From: Adiantum capillus-veneris
Taxonomy: Eukaryota > Streptophyta > Polypodiopsida > Polypodiales > Pteridaceae
NCBI GenBank assembly: GCA_014529385.2
Contig: CM043949.1
Coordinates: 113,401,477 to 113,465,476 of the forward strand
Length of the DNA: 64,000 nt
Reading direction: 5' to 3'
Shown here: in pieces, positions 24,791 to 35,244 of the stretch
Layout of the letters: each line of letters opens with the position of its first letter
How positions within the stretch are numbered: the stretch's first letter is position 1
Notes under the pieces: generated by a model
What the model saw: only the letters and a program-made list of their open reading frames with translations
Databases searched by the model: none
Told to the model about the DNA's origin: nothing
Made by a program: the position numbers and the translations under genes

Positions 24791-26160
24791 TTCCCAAGTT
24801 TTTCTTCCAATATTTTTCCAGCCCCTTACTCTTTCTACTCTTTTTTTACTCCAAACCACCCTTTTTCTATAGCTTCAATCTTCAAGAAGTGCTCCCACAT
24901 TGCTAGGCCACAAAAGGGATCATCAAAACGGAATAATGTTCCCTCTTGTGATAGGAACCTCTCCTATTTTTATATCCTTTGTATCTTCTCCTAGTTTCTT
25001 GTATTTGATTTGATTAATAACCTACTCCAACATCAACGAAAGTGGGGCACGTCTATCTCTGCCACTGATAGCCGAGGCTTGGATTGTGTTTTGCATGAAG
25101 ACACAATTTGAGACAATTTGTAAGGTGGTTCTATGGATTCAAAAGAGGCTATTATAGCAAATGGTTACCCAAATGGCTATTGCATATTGTGGACTTTGAA
25201 GGCCTTATGTATGTTGTCTGGACTATGAAGGGGACCAAATACACGCATACACACAGTAGGTGTGAGCTTGTGACTTATGCTTGTGTGGAAAGATGATATA
25301 CTAGGAGTTTGGGTATGTGAATTGTGTATGTACGATGTTAAAAACTTCTCCTCTCTTCCTCAAACTGAAGAGTTTGCACCATCTCTTCCTCAAAGTTCTC
25401 CTACCTCAATCCAAATATCCTATTCTCACTTGGACTTATTTCCCTTATGTGATGTCTCCCACTCCCTCCATCGTTATCACGATCACCAATTTTTTCCTTT
25501 CCTGGAGCTATTGGAGCTAAGCCTACCTTTACCAGGACTTTTCCCTTTTCTATAATACATTGTACTCCCTTTCCCCTTGTGACCAAGTGTCAATTCATCC
25601 CTGTTGTGATGTAGCAGTTTGATGAAGAAACACCTAATCAAGAACCTTGTATAGTAGTGGAAGGATCGACTACTCTGCTCCCAAACTTTGAAAACAAAGG
25701 CATTGGTTCATTTTTTCTCTACTTGCTTTTCTTTTGTTTTTTTGAGCAATAATTATAACATAGTATCCCAATTTGAAGATTCCTACTCCTTCCTCCTTGC
25801 CTTGGATCAATGAGACTTTACTCAGAGAAGTATTCATGGCTTTGCAGCTTACTTTCAATATTGATGTAATGAGGATTGGTCCCTCTTCTAGACTCATTTG
25901 GTGAGTTTAATGAAGCTAATCTGTCTTCTGACTCACACTATGCATCTCATTTAACAATGGTAATGGAATTGCAGATAAATTTGAGAAGCTGGCTAAGTTG
26001 AGGAGTGATATTGTATGTTATCCTTAGGTAGTTTGTTGGGGGAATCCTCTAACAATATCAAAGGTACAGAGTTGGTGGCTAGAGCAGATATGAGCAAAGC
26101 TTGATACATAGATCTTGGTTTTTTAAATTATTTTTCCCTTTAAAACAAGGTCAAGAAATT
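24791..26160. other. No recognised gene
   Basis: Only short frames without recognisable domains. Nothing I can assign. Confidence 0.3.
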
Positions 26161-26164
26161 GTTT

Positions 26165-26345
26165 GTGTAGAGCTCTTTTTTTTTCAATGCTCACAATAGT
26201 AAGTGTATATATATTAGGAAAACAAACAGGTTATAATGAAAACCATGCTCCAATCAAGCCATGTCATCTAACAACAATCGACCCATCAAATGATCTTTTT
26301 TTGCCACCCACGTGTAGTAGATTAGTCATCCTAGTTACCTGTGAA
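26165..26345 (-). mobile_element. LINE tail, diverged
   Basis: A T-run (26,175-26,183) is followed by GCTCACAATAGTAAGTG, a diverged form of the LINE-end palindrome, and a TATATTAGG segment. This is the same order as the other minus-strand LINE ends. Only the tail is recognisable. Confidence 0.5.
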
Positions 26346-26574
26346 GTAGATTGGTTGTGTGAGAGAGAGAATAAGAAGAGAAAATTGGATTAAGATTTCA
26401 ATTCCCTAATTAGGTCTCCCCAATCTCGAACAAATAAAAATTCTTTGGAAACATCTTAAGTGCGTAAGTAAAGGGGTAGGGAAAGGGCCTGCAGTGTCCT
26501 TTCCACATAAAAGGGTGATCGCATGGCGACCAGCGGAGGTAGATCAGTTAACTTTCAAAGGGACTTTTCTTCTC

Positions 26575-26896
26575 GTCCTCTCTCTCTCTCTCTCTTCAAA
26601 AAGATGTTGAAAATATAAAAAATAAACTCTATGTGGTTTCTTTCACTTTTGTCATGCTACAAATTGCTTTCTTTTGCACCTCTCTCTCTCTCTCTCTCTC
26701 TCCTACATTTTTTCTATATATTTCTACTATTTATTTTTCTTTTTTCTTTACGTTTTCTTCTTTTTCTCCTCCTCCTCCTCCTCCTCCTCCTCTCTCTCTC
26801 TCTCTCTCTCCCCCATTTAAAAATAGTTGAAAATGAAAAAAATAAACTCTATGTGGTTTCTTGCACTTTCGTAATTCTAAAAATTGCATTTTTTGC

Positions 26897-26931
<35 letters not shown>

Positions 26932-27115
26932 TCCTTTAAAAATAGTTGAAAATTAAAAAATTTAACTCTATGTGGTCTCTTGACTTCATTTTTTGCCGCC
27001 CCCCCTTCTCTCTCTCTCTCTTCCTTTTAAAAACAAGTTAAAAATGAAAAGATAATCTCTACATGGTTTCTTTCACTTTATTCATTCTAAAAATTCCTTC
27101 TTTTTGCACCTCATT
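26575..27115. repeat. Compound minisatellite with CT tracts
   Basis: Four units of about 110-200 bp repeat a theme: a CT tract, then a TTTAAAAA-TAGTTGAAAAT segment, AAATAAACTCTATGTGGTTTC, a CACTTT-TC-TTCTAAAAATTGC segment and TTTTTTGCACC. One unit has an inserted (CTC)n run (26,766-26,790). The units are diverged by substitutions and the CT tracts differ in length. Confidence 0.85.
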
Positions 27116-27225
27116 ATCATACACATTTTTGAATGCTCAGGTTGTAAAAAATAAAAAAGTTTCCTTGCAAGCACTACCCTTTGTCAACGATTGCAATATG
27201 GTATGCTACCACCATCAACTACACA

Positions 27226-27325
<100 letters not shown>

Positions 27326-27571
27326 CGTACAACACAAGAAGGGAATTGATGGAATCTTTGGCATGTACTTGAATTTTGATTAAAAATTATTCTCAGAAGA
27401 GCTTATGAAGGAATAGCAAGAGGGAACTTTTCAAGAGAAATCTCAGGTAAACAAGGTGAAGAGGCACAAAGGTCTCCTAAGTTAAGGGAGGAATGAGATT
27501 TATGGAAAGTAAGTTTAAATGAGTGGTTATAATCACGTGAAATTTTTATTGCATTTTAATTTAAAATTATA

Positions 27572-28056
27572 GGGAAAATTACCAAAATACCCCTATAATT
27601 TGACAAAATTCCTAGTATACCCCCAAATTACCCTTTCCATACGTACTCTCAATGTAGCGCTTCAAACACTACAGTGTGCCAAAAAACAGTTGTGGTGAAT
27701 GATCTGCTCATGCATTTTCCTCTCCCATGCCCAATGCTCTTGCCACAAGCATCATGTTGCCATTACAATCTTACCCCTAAGCATCATGTTGGCACTCTCA
27801 TGCAACCGCCATCAAACTCTTTGGGTAATCCAAGCAACATCAATACACAGTTTGATGCCATTTGACGTCCACCAATCAAATCTATGGCACTTGTGTGCAA
27901 TCAAGAATCATCCAAGTGCACGTTGCACAATTGGAAGGAGTGCTACAGTGCGAGACACTGCGAGTACATACGGGAGGGGTAATTTGGGCATTTTTAAAAT
28001 ACGAGGCGTATATTGGAAATTTCATCAAATGAGAGGGGTATTTTGGTTATTTTCCC
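27572..28056. mobile_element. MULE-type TIR element with 9-bp target duplication
   Basis: The left terminus GGGAAAATTACCAAAATACC and the complement of the right terminus (GGGAAAATAACCAAAATACC) differ at a single position over the first 20. Weaker similarity continues for about 90 bp inward. The element is flanked on both sides by AAAATTATA (27,563-27,571 and 28,057-28,065), a 9-bp target duplication as produced by Mutator-like transposases. It encodes no transposase, so it is non-autonomous. The middle (about 27,660-27,960) does not resemble anything else here. Confidence 0.85.
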
Positions 28057-28065
28057 AAAATTATA

Positions 28066-29165
28066 TTAACCATTATCCATATATAATCACAAATGGTTTA
28101 TATATGAAAATAGGACCCACTTCAATAATGAGGTGAAAGATGCACATTGCACATTATCATTTGAAAACAAAATAAAATGAAAAAAAATAAAAGTGTACAT
28201 TATATTATTCATTTCACATCCATGAGCTAGATTCACAAGTATCGATGGAAAAAATCTTATACTCTTTCTTCAACCTCTCTCTTCATTCACAAGGGACATA
28301 GGTAGCTCTATAAAGTTTATTTTGTATGATCTTGACATCCAATGAGCTGTAGTGTTATTGAGTATGTAGCTGTTGGATTCAATTCAATCACACCGGTCCA
28401 CATTTTGTGCTAAAAAGTAGACGGTAAAACTGCTCTTCCAAGGAGGAGAAGGTTTGCTAGTTTTTTTGTGGGTCTAGATAAGTAAAATCTATTTTTGTGC
28501 CAATGGACAGCCTCCGTGGTGAAGGCATATTTCTTTTTGAATGTCTTTTTTCGAGTCTCAGGAACCCAACCATAATCTCGAAGAGTTTATATGTCACAAA
28601 AAACTCCAATTTATAAAGGGACACATGTCAAGCAAACAAATTTGAACGACCTTCACCCATATGGATACTAAAGCCTTTAGCAGGCCAAAAAGTATTCCAA
28701 GCAAGCTTGCAATATGAAAAGCAATGATTGAATTATCAGAGGGAATTTAGTCCACCACCTTCAAAATAGAATGCCTTATCAAGTAGCACTCCTTGAACCG
28801 TTTTAGAAATGATTTTGTGGAACCTATCAAACCAACTATAAAGTATAAAGGAAGCCGGCTATTGCACTTTGATGGCAGTTGGCTATTGCATGAAATTGGT
28901 GAGGAAAATTTCCTTAATGGACAATCGAGCAACAAGACTGGCAAGTTTATGGACAAAAACACGATGACCCAATTTGGTTGCAGCTTGTTTCAGAGCAAGA
29001 AGAACATTTTCTCATCAAATTCATCCAAGAGCTAACTAAATTATTCTTGAGCCTACGATGTACTACCTTGTTACATATGGCCAAGTTGAAAGTATCAACA
29101 AAATCTAGATAAAAGCTTTAAAGAATATAGTTCAGAGAAATACAAACCTTGCCACAAGACTCAAC
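28066..29165. other. No recognised gene
   Basis: Only short frames, none with a recognisable domain. It may include 3' sequence of the LINE that starts further right, but I cannot show it. Confidence 0.3.
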
Positions 29166-29373
29166 CCCCACCTTTTTTTTTTGGCAAAACTCACAATGGT
29201 GAGTAGATTATATTGACAACCACAAAAAAGTACAAATTCCTGCCATACTCGTGCCGAGCCATGATATCTCTAAGAGGTTGTTGATTTCACGACGTCTTCA
29301 GGAAATGACCATGTGATCCTAACATAGGCTTTGTCTTACTCCAATTGGAGCAAGATACACTATTGTTTAGTGA

Positions 29374-29663
29374 AGGGTGAAAGCATGTTAACCTATCACG
29401 CTTTTTGTGTTAGTTAGAATTTTCAAGTTAGCACATCTTCAAAAAGTTGGGCGTCCGGTAAAATTTTTTCAAATAATATCAAAATTTGTCGGAGGTTGTA
29501 CATTTGGATTCCTTGTTTCAAGTGCTTTCTATTGATATATCATATGTCATAGATCTTGGAGATGTAGCTCAAGTTATTGTACTAGTTAGCATATGTCAAA
29601 ATTGTGCTAGTAAGCATTGTCCGGGACATAAAAAAGCATGACAGGTTAACATGCTTTCACCCT
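29374..29663. mobile_element. TIR element with 33-bp terminal inverted repeats
   Basis: The left end begins AGGGTGAAAGCATGTTAACC. The complement of the right end is the same over the first 20 bases, and about 31 of 33 positions match overall. Length 290 bp with no coding capacity. It lies inside the LINE at 29,166-31,700. I could not establish the target duplication with confidence. Confidence 0.8.
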
Positions 29664-30767
29664 AAAAGTGGCATACTCTATGCCCACCATTGCAACCGAA
29701 GTGTTATCATAAATTGATCTTCCCTTGATAAAACCATGATGGTGTGGGGTGATAACTTTGTCTAGAAGGGGAGAGAGCTGGAGGGCCACCCATTTGGCTA
29801 AAAATTTGTAGGCTACTGACATCATGGTAATGGACCAACATGTTTTAGCTATGAGAAACACACTTGTTTTGGTATAGGTTTGATGAGGCCCCTTTTAATA
29901 CTTGAGTCCAAGACCCCATCAACTAGATCTTGGTTGGCCATTATCATGATTAGGGACTTCAACTCATCTCAAAATTCTTTCAATTATTTGGACGTCATTC
30001 TATCCCACCCAAGGGATATCTCTTTTCCTAGGGCCTCTAGCGCCAGGGAGCATTCCTCTTTGATGAAGTCCTTCTCCACGAGGTTGGAGTCTGGACGGAC
30101 ACCATTTTGTGGACACTTCCAAGGAGAATAGCTATGGCTTCATCCACTTCTGGGGATCGGGTCCTTCACCTCATTTCCTTCCCCATCGGTGAGCGAGTGG
30201 ACACTACCCCAATTTTGAGGGCTCTATAAAAGTGATGTTGATTAGCCTCCTCTGACTGGAGGTAGATTTCTCTGGACAATATTTTGGCCTTCCTCACCTC
30301 CTTCTCTCGGTAGTCAATCCGGTCTCCCTTGGCTTCAAGCCATATTATCTGCTCCACTTTTGAGGTGGACTGTTCTTGTTTTTTAGAGTTTAGTAGCATA
30401 ACTTTGTCGGTGAGTTGCTTCAGCCACCCCTCACAAAATTTCTTCCTTCTAGTGCATGCAATTTTGATTGCTTTTGAATATTCTTGGAAAAGATATCCCA
30501 AGCCTTAGGGCTTGATGCTTGCACATCTTTATGAAGCTTGATCATTGCTTTCAAGGCCAGGATTTTAAACAGAGGGTCTTTGAACATATGGGTCCCCATC
30601 GAAAGCAGCTTCTTTGAGCCTTGTGGACATTGAGCTTCTCCTTGGGATTTTTTTAATTTCATGCTTAATGGAAGGTGATTTGATAGGCATTGTGAGGTTA
30701 CCACCTTCATGTAAAAAATGATGGCAACCACTGGACTTGATGAGAGCAATAGAAATGATCTAGTCAA
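29646..30767 (-). pseudogene. LINE linker and RT N-terminal part
   Basis: The minus frames 30,767-30,420 and 30,501-30,166 are the Lys-rich linker after the endonuclease (KAWDIFSKNIQK, then IWLEAKGDRIDYREKEV). Beyond a frame change, sequence near 30,100-29,880 gives an ALEALGKEIS-type block and LDSSIKRGLIKPIPK. The 71-codon frame 29,861-29,646 then gives SVAYKFLAKWVALQL and ITPHHHGFIKGRSIYDN. These are RT blocks 0-2 of plant L1 elements. The catalytic D-D block is absent because the element is deleted after this point. Confidence 0.75.
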
Positions 30768-30815
30768 GATGTTGCGATGGCATACTGTAGACTAGTGTAT
30801 GTGAACCCTCGCATG

Positions 30816-31360
30816 TCATTCCAAGGCTCCACCTCTCACAAGTCTATGAGAGCCCACTTCACACAAACTTAGCCATTTGGATCTCTCAGATTGAGCTAGA
30901 ATGGACAATGAGCCTATTTTGTCTTTTCTCTTCTCCAACATATTGAAGTCTCCCACTAGCAACCATTCCCCTTTGACTTGTATCTCTTCTAGTCCTTCCA
31001 TAACTTTGCTCTTTCCTTCATCGAGCAAGGTCCATAAATACTAATAATGATGATAAGTTGATCAGTCAATTTGATCTCCAGCCCTAGAGCTCTCTCAGAT
31101 GGTTGATTGAAAACAACGTTTGGCTGTAGGTCCCTGTCAATAATAGAGTGGATGCCACTATACCCATCAACCCCTTCTCTGTAGAAGATGAGCTTCTTCC
31201 CTAGCGCTTTCTTTATTTTTCTTGAAGCATCAAGGTGGTGCTCTTGAATAGCCCAACAATTGATCTCTTTGCCCTTCCTAAATGCCTCCCAGAACAAGGC
31301 ACCCTTCTTCTGGGTCTTGAGCCCTTTCACACTCCAAGAACACAAAGTAAACTCTTCCAT
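30816..31360 (-). pseudogene. LINE apurinic-type endonuclease domain
   Basis: Two overlapping minus frames (31,360-30,989 and 31,028-30,816) give the EEP endonuclease that nicks target DNA in L1 retrotransposition. Visible are the W-S-V-K-G-L start (family: W-N-x-R-G), IQEHHL with the catalytic Glu, the ISIYGP block, and VGDFN. The first start ATG overlaps the stop of the upstream frame in TAATG. A frameshift near 31,010 and the Asn-to-Ser change in the first block suggest it is inactive. Confidence 0.8.
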
Positions 31361-31560
31361 TATTGAGAGAGGGGTACGAACTCCTCTACCTTGAGGTACT
31401 CTTTATTTGTGCCCTCTTTCCTATTGTCCTCCTCCATTGGTCTTTTCCCATTATCCTTTGTTACCATCAGGTTTTTCGGGTTGGCATCCCAAAGAACCTC
31501 AAATTGATTATCATAGAGGAAACTTGGGCTTTTAGGGATGTCTAGTGGGGATTCCTTCAT
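31360..31560 (-). pseudogene. C-terminal end of LINE ORF1 (partial)
   Basis: A 66-codon acidic/basic tail ends in LKVEEFVPLSQ, and its TAA stop overlaps the ATG of the endonuclease frame. Its position immediately upstream of ORF2 fits the end of the ORF1 nucleic-acid-binding protein. No zinc knuckle is visible in this short piece, so the identification rests on position. Confidence 0.5.
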
Positions 31561-32399
31561 TTGTACAGCTGCCTACGCTTGAGATTTGAACCGTTTACAT
31601 GAGATGTTGGAGATTTGCTGCCATCCTTCATCTTTATTTCTAAACGTGGGTGACAAGACAATCTTCTAAGCCACTAGTGCTGTCGTTTTTTTCTCGACGA
31701 CTGACATGAAGTGGTATCTTGGGGTGGCCTTTACGTTTCTAGGGTGGGATTTGAAGACCTTCTTCGAATTCTCCAAGGCGTCCTTAAAGACTCATCAGTT
31801 TTAATATGAACTACATGGCCTAGAAGATGTATTGCCCATGGTGTATTACACTTGAAAACAAACTAACGGCTTGGTGTCATCGTAGAACTCTAAGATGGGT
31901 TCACACCTTGGGAGACAAACATAGACATGCAAGTATATGTTTGAAAATGCAAGTCCTATTTGAAAATGCCCAAATTTGTACGTTCTAATTGGTAAAATAA
32001 CCCTTTTTTATGGAGCAATGAAGTCCATTAAAGGGCACTATCATGTGTACATGGTATGTAAGCTAAGAATATACAAAATTTTGTTCATGGAGCCCTTATT
32101 ATTCAATGACCATCTCAAAAGATTTTGATGACAAATTTAGAGAAATTTATTTAAATTCTTTGAAAAATTCCAGTTGATTAAAACTACTTTGACATTAGGA
32201 TTTTTTTCGTTTTCTTAGCGTATGTTGCTTAGGTGAATCAGCATGGTGCCCTTTTAAAATCTGATTTTGTCTTCAAATATATCATGAATGCATTTAGCAT
32301 TATGCTAAGGATCTACAAGTTTGTGTTTCCATTGGAAAAAACAGAAGTTTAGGAGCCTTGTGGGAGTAATATTGGGCCTGATAGGACCTCATTTCTTAG

Positions 32400-32698
32400 G
32401 TTTGAGAGACATAAGAGTGACTTACTACAAGAAAGCAAGGGGGTTATTGTTGCCCTCGAGAAACACATGAAGTGTGATGAGTGGAACATGACCCTATGTG
32501 TCGTTATATGATGGACCTGAAAGGGTATTGATGAGGACCCATTTAGTATCGTCTGGGTGGCTCCCTTGTCAACCGATGTATCCTTGATCAGTGGAAGATG
32601 TCATGACTCGTGAAGAGCATGGCAGGAGTTTGTAATTCTAAGATTTTCCTGATATAATCTACTCACCATTGTGAGTTTATAGGAGAAAAAAAAAAGAG
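32400..32698 (+). mobile_element. LINE 3' end
   Basis: A truncated plus-strand LINE. An ACAAGAAAGCAAGGGGGTTATTG-like segment (about 32,428) matches the coding 3' end at 15,400-15,430 on the opposite strand. The UTR then ends with ATAATCT and ACTCACCATTGTGAGT (32,661-32,676), followed by an A-tail. 5' boundary approximate. Confidence 0.65.
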
Positions 32699-33015
32699 TG
32701 ACACTATGTGCAATTTTCCCTTAATGAAGAGAGCATCAAGATGTTTCCGGGAAGTAGTTTCCTAATCATGTGGTTTGGACATTTTCTACGTGTTGGGTTC
32801 ATGCTCAAAAATGTGGTGCTACGTGTTATGATTGGAGGCACATGTATCTACTTGCGCACTCGAATGTAGGCCCGCATAAAGAGTTATCGTGATGAGTGTT
32901 TGGTTTGTAACTCATTGGTACACCCATTGTTTAAATTTTTTGGGTGCTTAATTTAATCTAACCAACTCACTTTATTGAGTGAGTATTGCAAAAACAAAAA
33001 CAAACAAAAAAATCT
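32699..33015 (+). mobile_element. LINE 3' end, variant palindrome
   Basis: Directly follows the previous tail. It ends with TTTAATCTAACCA and ACTCACTTTATTGAGTGAGT (32,965-32,984), a longer, altered hairpin in the usual position, then an A-rich tail (CAAAAACAAAAACAAAC). Two LINE ends therefore lie head to tail. Confidence 0.6.
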
Positions 33016-33559
33016 TTGAAACATTCGTATTTAAGATTTGAAATCGTATATTTTATTAGTGGGCATTGCAAAATAAAGAGATAAAAATTCTAAAAGAGAA
33101 GAAAGGCCTTTTTAATGTATTTGTAGAATTATTTCAAACACTCAACTATGGAAACATGGAAGGCTCATTTTTTTAGAAATAGATACAAATTTTTGAACCA
33201 AATTTTTTAGTTTGTAAATGGAAGAACCTCTCAGCATTCTTTTCAACTTTTTTTTGTAAAAAAGATCTATTTTAGTTTGTAAATGGTCCATTCATTTAGA
33301 GCTCAAGACTTCCTTTTTCAACTTCTTGTTTTAAAATGCAAAGGTCCGCCTTCACATCATCTAAGGATAAAATAATACCACACGTCGTATTCAAGAGCAT
33401 ATAACACATTTCGAAGAGCCTTGTGAACATATTGATAAGTGGAATAGGGCTTGTGGCACAACAATGGCTGACCTTTCTAGGTAAGGGCATAGGCCCTATC
33501 TCTATCATGGGGTGGCACCCCTTTCATGCGGTGTACCTATGGTCTTGTAAGTTGTCATG

Positions 33560-33680
33560 GCTTGACATATGATTAATGTGTTTATGTTCTCCTACATCGC
33601 TTTCACTAGTCCGTTCCTTAAAATAGCCAAATGCAGTAGGAATGAATTCTTGAAACTAATGGAAAAAGTTTTTTGGAAAA
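33560..33680 (+). pseudogene. LINE RT fragment, left part of a split element
   Basis: The last 90 bp read YIAFTSPFLKIAK, then NEFLKLMEKVFW, aligning with the LINE at 22,410-22,510 and with the block before the zinc-binding region of plant L1 RT. It stops at the left edge of the giant LTR element. The frame and similarity resume at 61,480 after the 5-bp duplication GAAAA. Confidence 0.65.
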
Positions 33681-34284
33681 TGTTAAGACGGTTACGCCGC
33701 TAGCGGAAGCTAAATAGCGAGAACTCAACCAACAACAGAATTTGTCAGACGAAGACGGAGCTTGACCCGCAGGCGCATGGAAACAATTAGGTGGGTGTCA
33801 AATCACCTACTCGAACTTCTAATGACAATCACTACTAAAGAAATCAAATCTAAGTTATAAAATACGCAAGTGACTGAAATCGGTACTACGAACGAATGCT
33901 ATACAAAACAGGATCTAAAATCATTGAATCGATCTCAAACTCAAGGGGAAGTCTATACACTAGGTAAGAACAACACCCTAAAGACTTGAACTGCAAAATC
34001 AACCTATAACCACTCCGTGCGGTAAACGCGTATGAAGACAGGCCGAAAAATACAGGTGATCGAAACTTGACCCCGATGGTACCAATGTGTAGCTCTACTC
34101 GTTGTGGTTCTATAGATATGCTGCACGCTCCATTCCGACACACGAGTTAGAAGAAAACTAACACCGAAGCTCGTAGGAACTTACCACACATAGAAGCCGA
34201 TAGCGCGCACTCTTGGTATCTGTGCGTAGCTCTCGCCGTTGCTAACACAATGGCGGCTCCGTAGCTCGCGTAGCAAGTAGATAA

Positions 34285-34317
<33 letters not shown>

Positions 34318-34617
34318 ACACAGTCACGGCGCTCAAAAACTCACCTTTGATTAATAAAACTGAATCTCCCTTTAGGTTACAAAACTTTGGCTTATATACC
34401 TCAGCCTTGGAGGTGAGAACATCTCTAACTAATTACATCGGCAAGTGAAATTACTTCGGAATTACAAGCTGGAAACTCAATTGAGTCCCGTTACTTAATG
34501 AATGGCTCCAATCAAAATCAATGTCGGAAAGACATTTATTACAATCAATGGTTACAAAAATGATGAGTGTGAGCAAAAATGTGGGTGTGATCCTCTGCTA
34601 GCTCTGCTGGCTCAACA
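33681..34617 (-). repeat. 3' LTR of the giant element
   Basis: 937 bp, very similar to 60,526-61,479. Contains a (CT)n tract (34,290-34,316) and, on the minus strand, a TATA-like TATATAAG at about 34,392-34,400. It lacks 20 bp that are present in the 5' LTR; the missing part lies between two copies of CAATGGCGG, consistent with a slippage deletion. Confidence 0.93.
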
Positions 34618-34632
34618 CTCCCCCCCTCCGCG
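34618..34632 (-). promoter_or_regulatory. Polypurine tract of the giant element
   Basis: On the minus strand, CGCGGAGGGGGGGAG lies directly against the 3' LTR start. It is the plus-strand DNA synthesis primer expected at this place. Confidence 0.85.
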
Positions 34633-34666
34633 TTCATGTCGTCTCTGACATGACTTTTATGCTTGG

Positions 34667-35230
34667 TCAATAAAGTCCTGTCGTCTTGAGCATCTGCAAA
34701 TGTGATTCGTATCGTAGGTTGCCGATGGTCAAGGTTGGGCCGAATATTTTGCTTTCGTGGGTGAAAAAGCCGTTGTAGAAAGCTTCTTCGAATGTTTGCA
34801 TGTGGAAGCTAGGCAAAAACATAATCCTCTGGTATAGGAGGTGCAACACTTTTGGAGAAGGCTGCAATGAAAGATCATATATCATATCAGTCACTGTGTC
34901 GGCCGTCGATAGTAGACTCGAGGTCGTGGCTTTATCTGGCGCGAACACTTCAATGCAACCTAAGAGAGTCCTGCAGATTTTCTTGAGCATCTGACACGAA
35001 AGGTCAGGAGAGCCAGTAAAGAGCTTGATGGTGCCCGTTAGGGTTTTCACCATGTAGGCTTTACCTATTCTCTCTCCTGTCTTTGGTCTTGGCATCCTGG
35101 GGTAATTAAGCCAATTTGGCTTGTTTTCTGCAATCCTGCCATGCTCTTTCCAGCTTCTGACTCTTGGCACCGGGTAGAAGGTTGCATCCTCCCGAATCTC
35201 CTTCGGTGCTTCTACCAAGTAGATGAGGTA
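34667..35230 (-). pseudogene. C-terminal part of the 3' ORF
   Basis: A 183-codon frame begins where the coiled-coil ORF stops. The sequence remains open across the stop in the other phase (KYPAYLIYLVEAPKEIRED), so it is the natural continuation of the 3' ORF after a one-base frameshift near 35,235. It contains a mixed alpha-helical region with RTLLGCIEVFAPD and HLLYQRIMFLPSFHM. No known domain recognised. It ends 35 bp before the polypurine tract. Confidence 0.6.
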
Positions 35231-35244
35231 GGCTGGGTATTTGT

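Larger units (their letters stand above)
29166..31700 (-). mobile_element. LINE (L1-type) with endonuclease and RT, 5'/3' partial
   Basis: Minus-strand element. The 3' end is marked by a T-run and the palindrome ACTCACAATGGTGAGT at 29,189-29,204. Reading 5' to 3': the end of ORF1 (31,560-31,360), an endonuclease (31,360-30,816), a linker, and the first RT blocks (to about 29,646). A jump to the 3' UTR follows, with the rest of RT deleted. A 290-bp TIR element (29,374-29,663) sits near that junction. The RT part has frameshifts, so this copy is dead. Confidence 0.8.
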
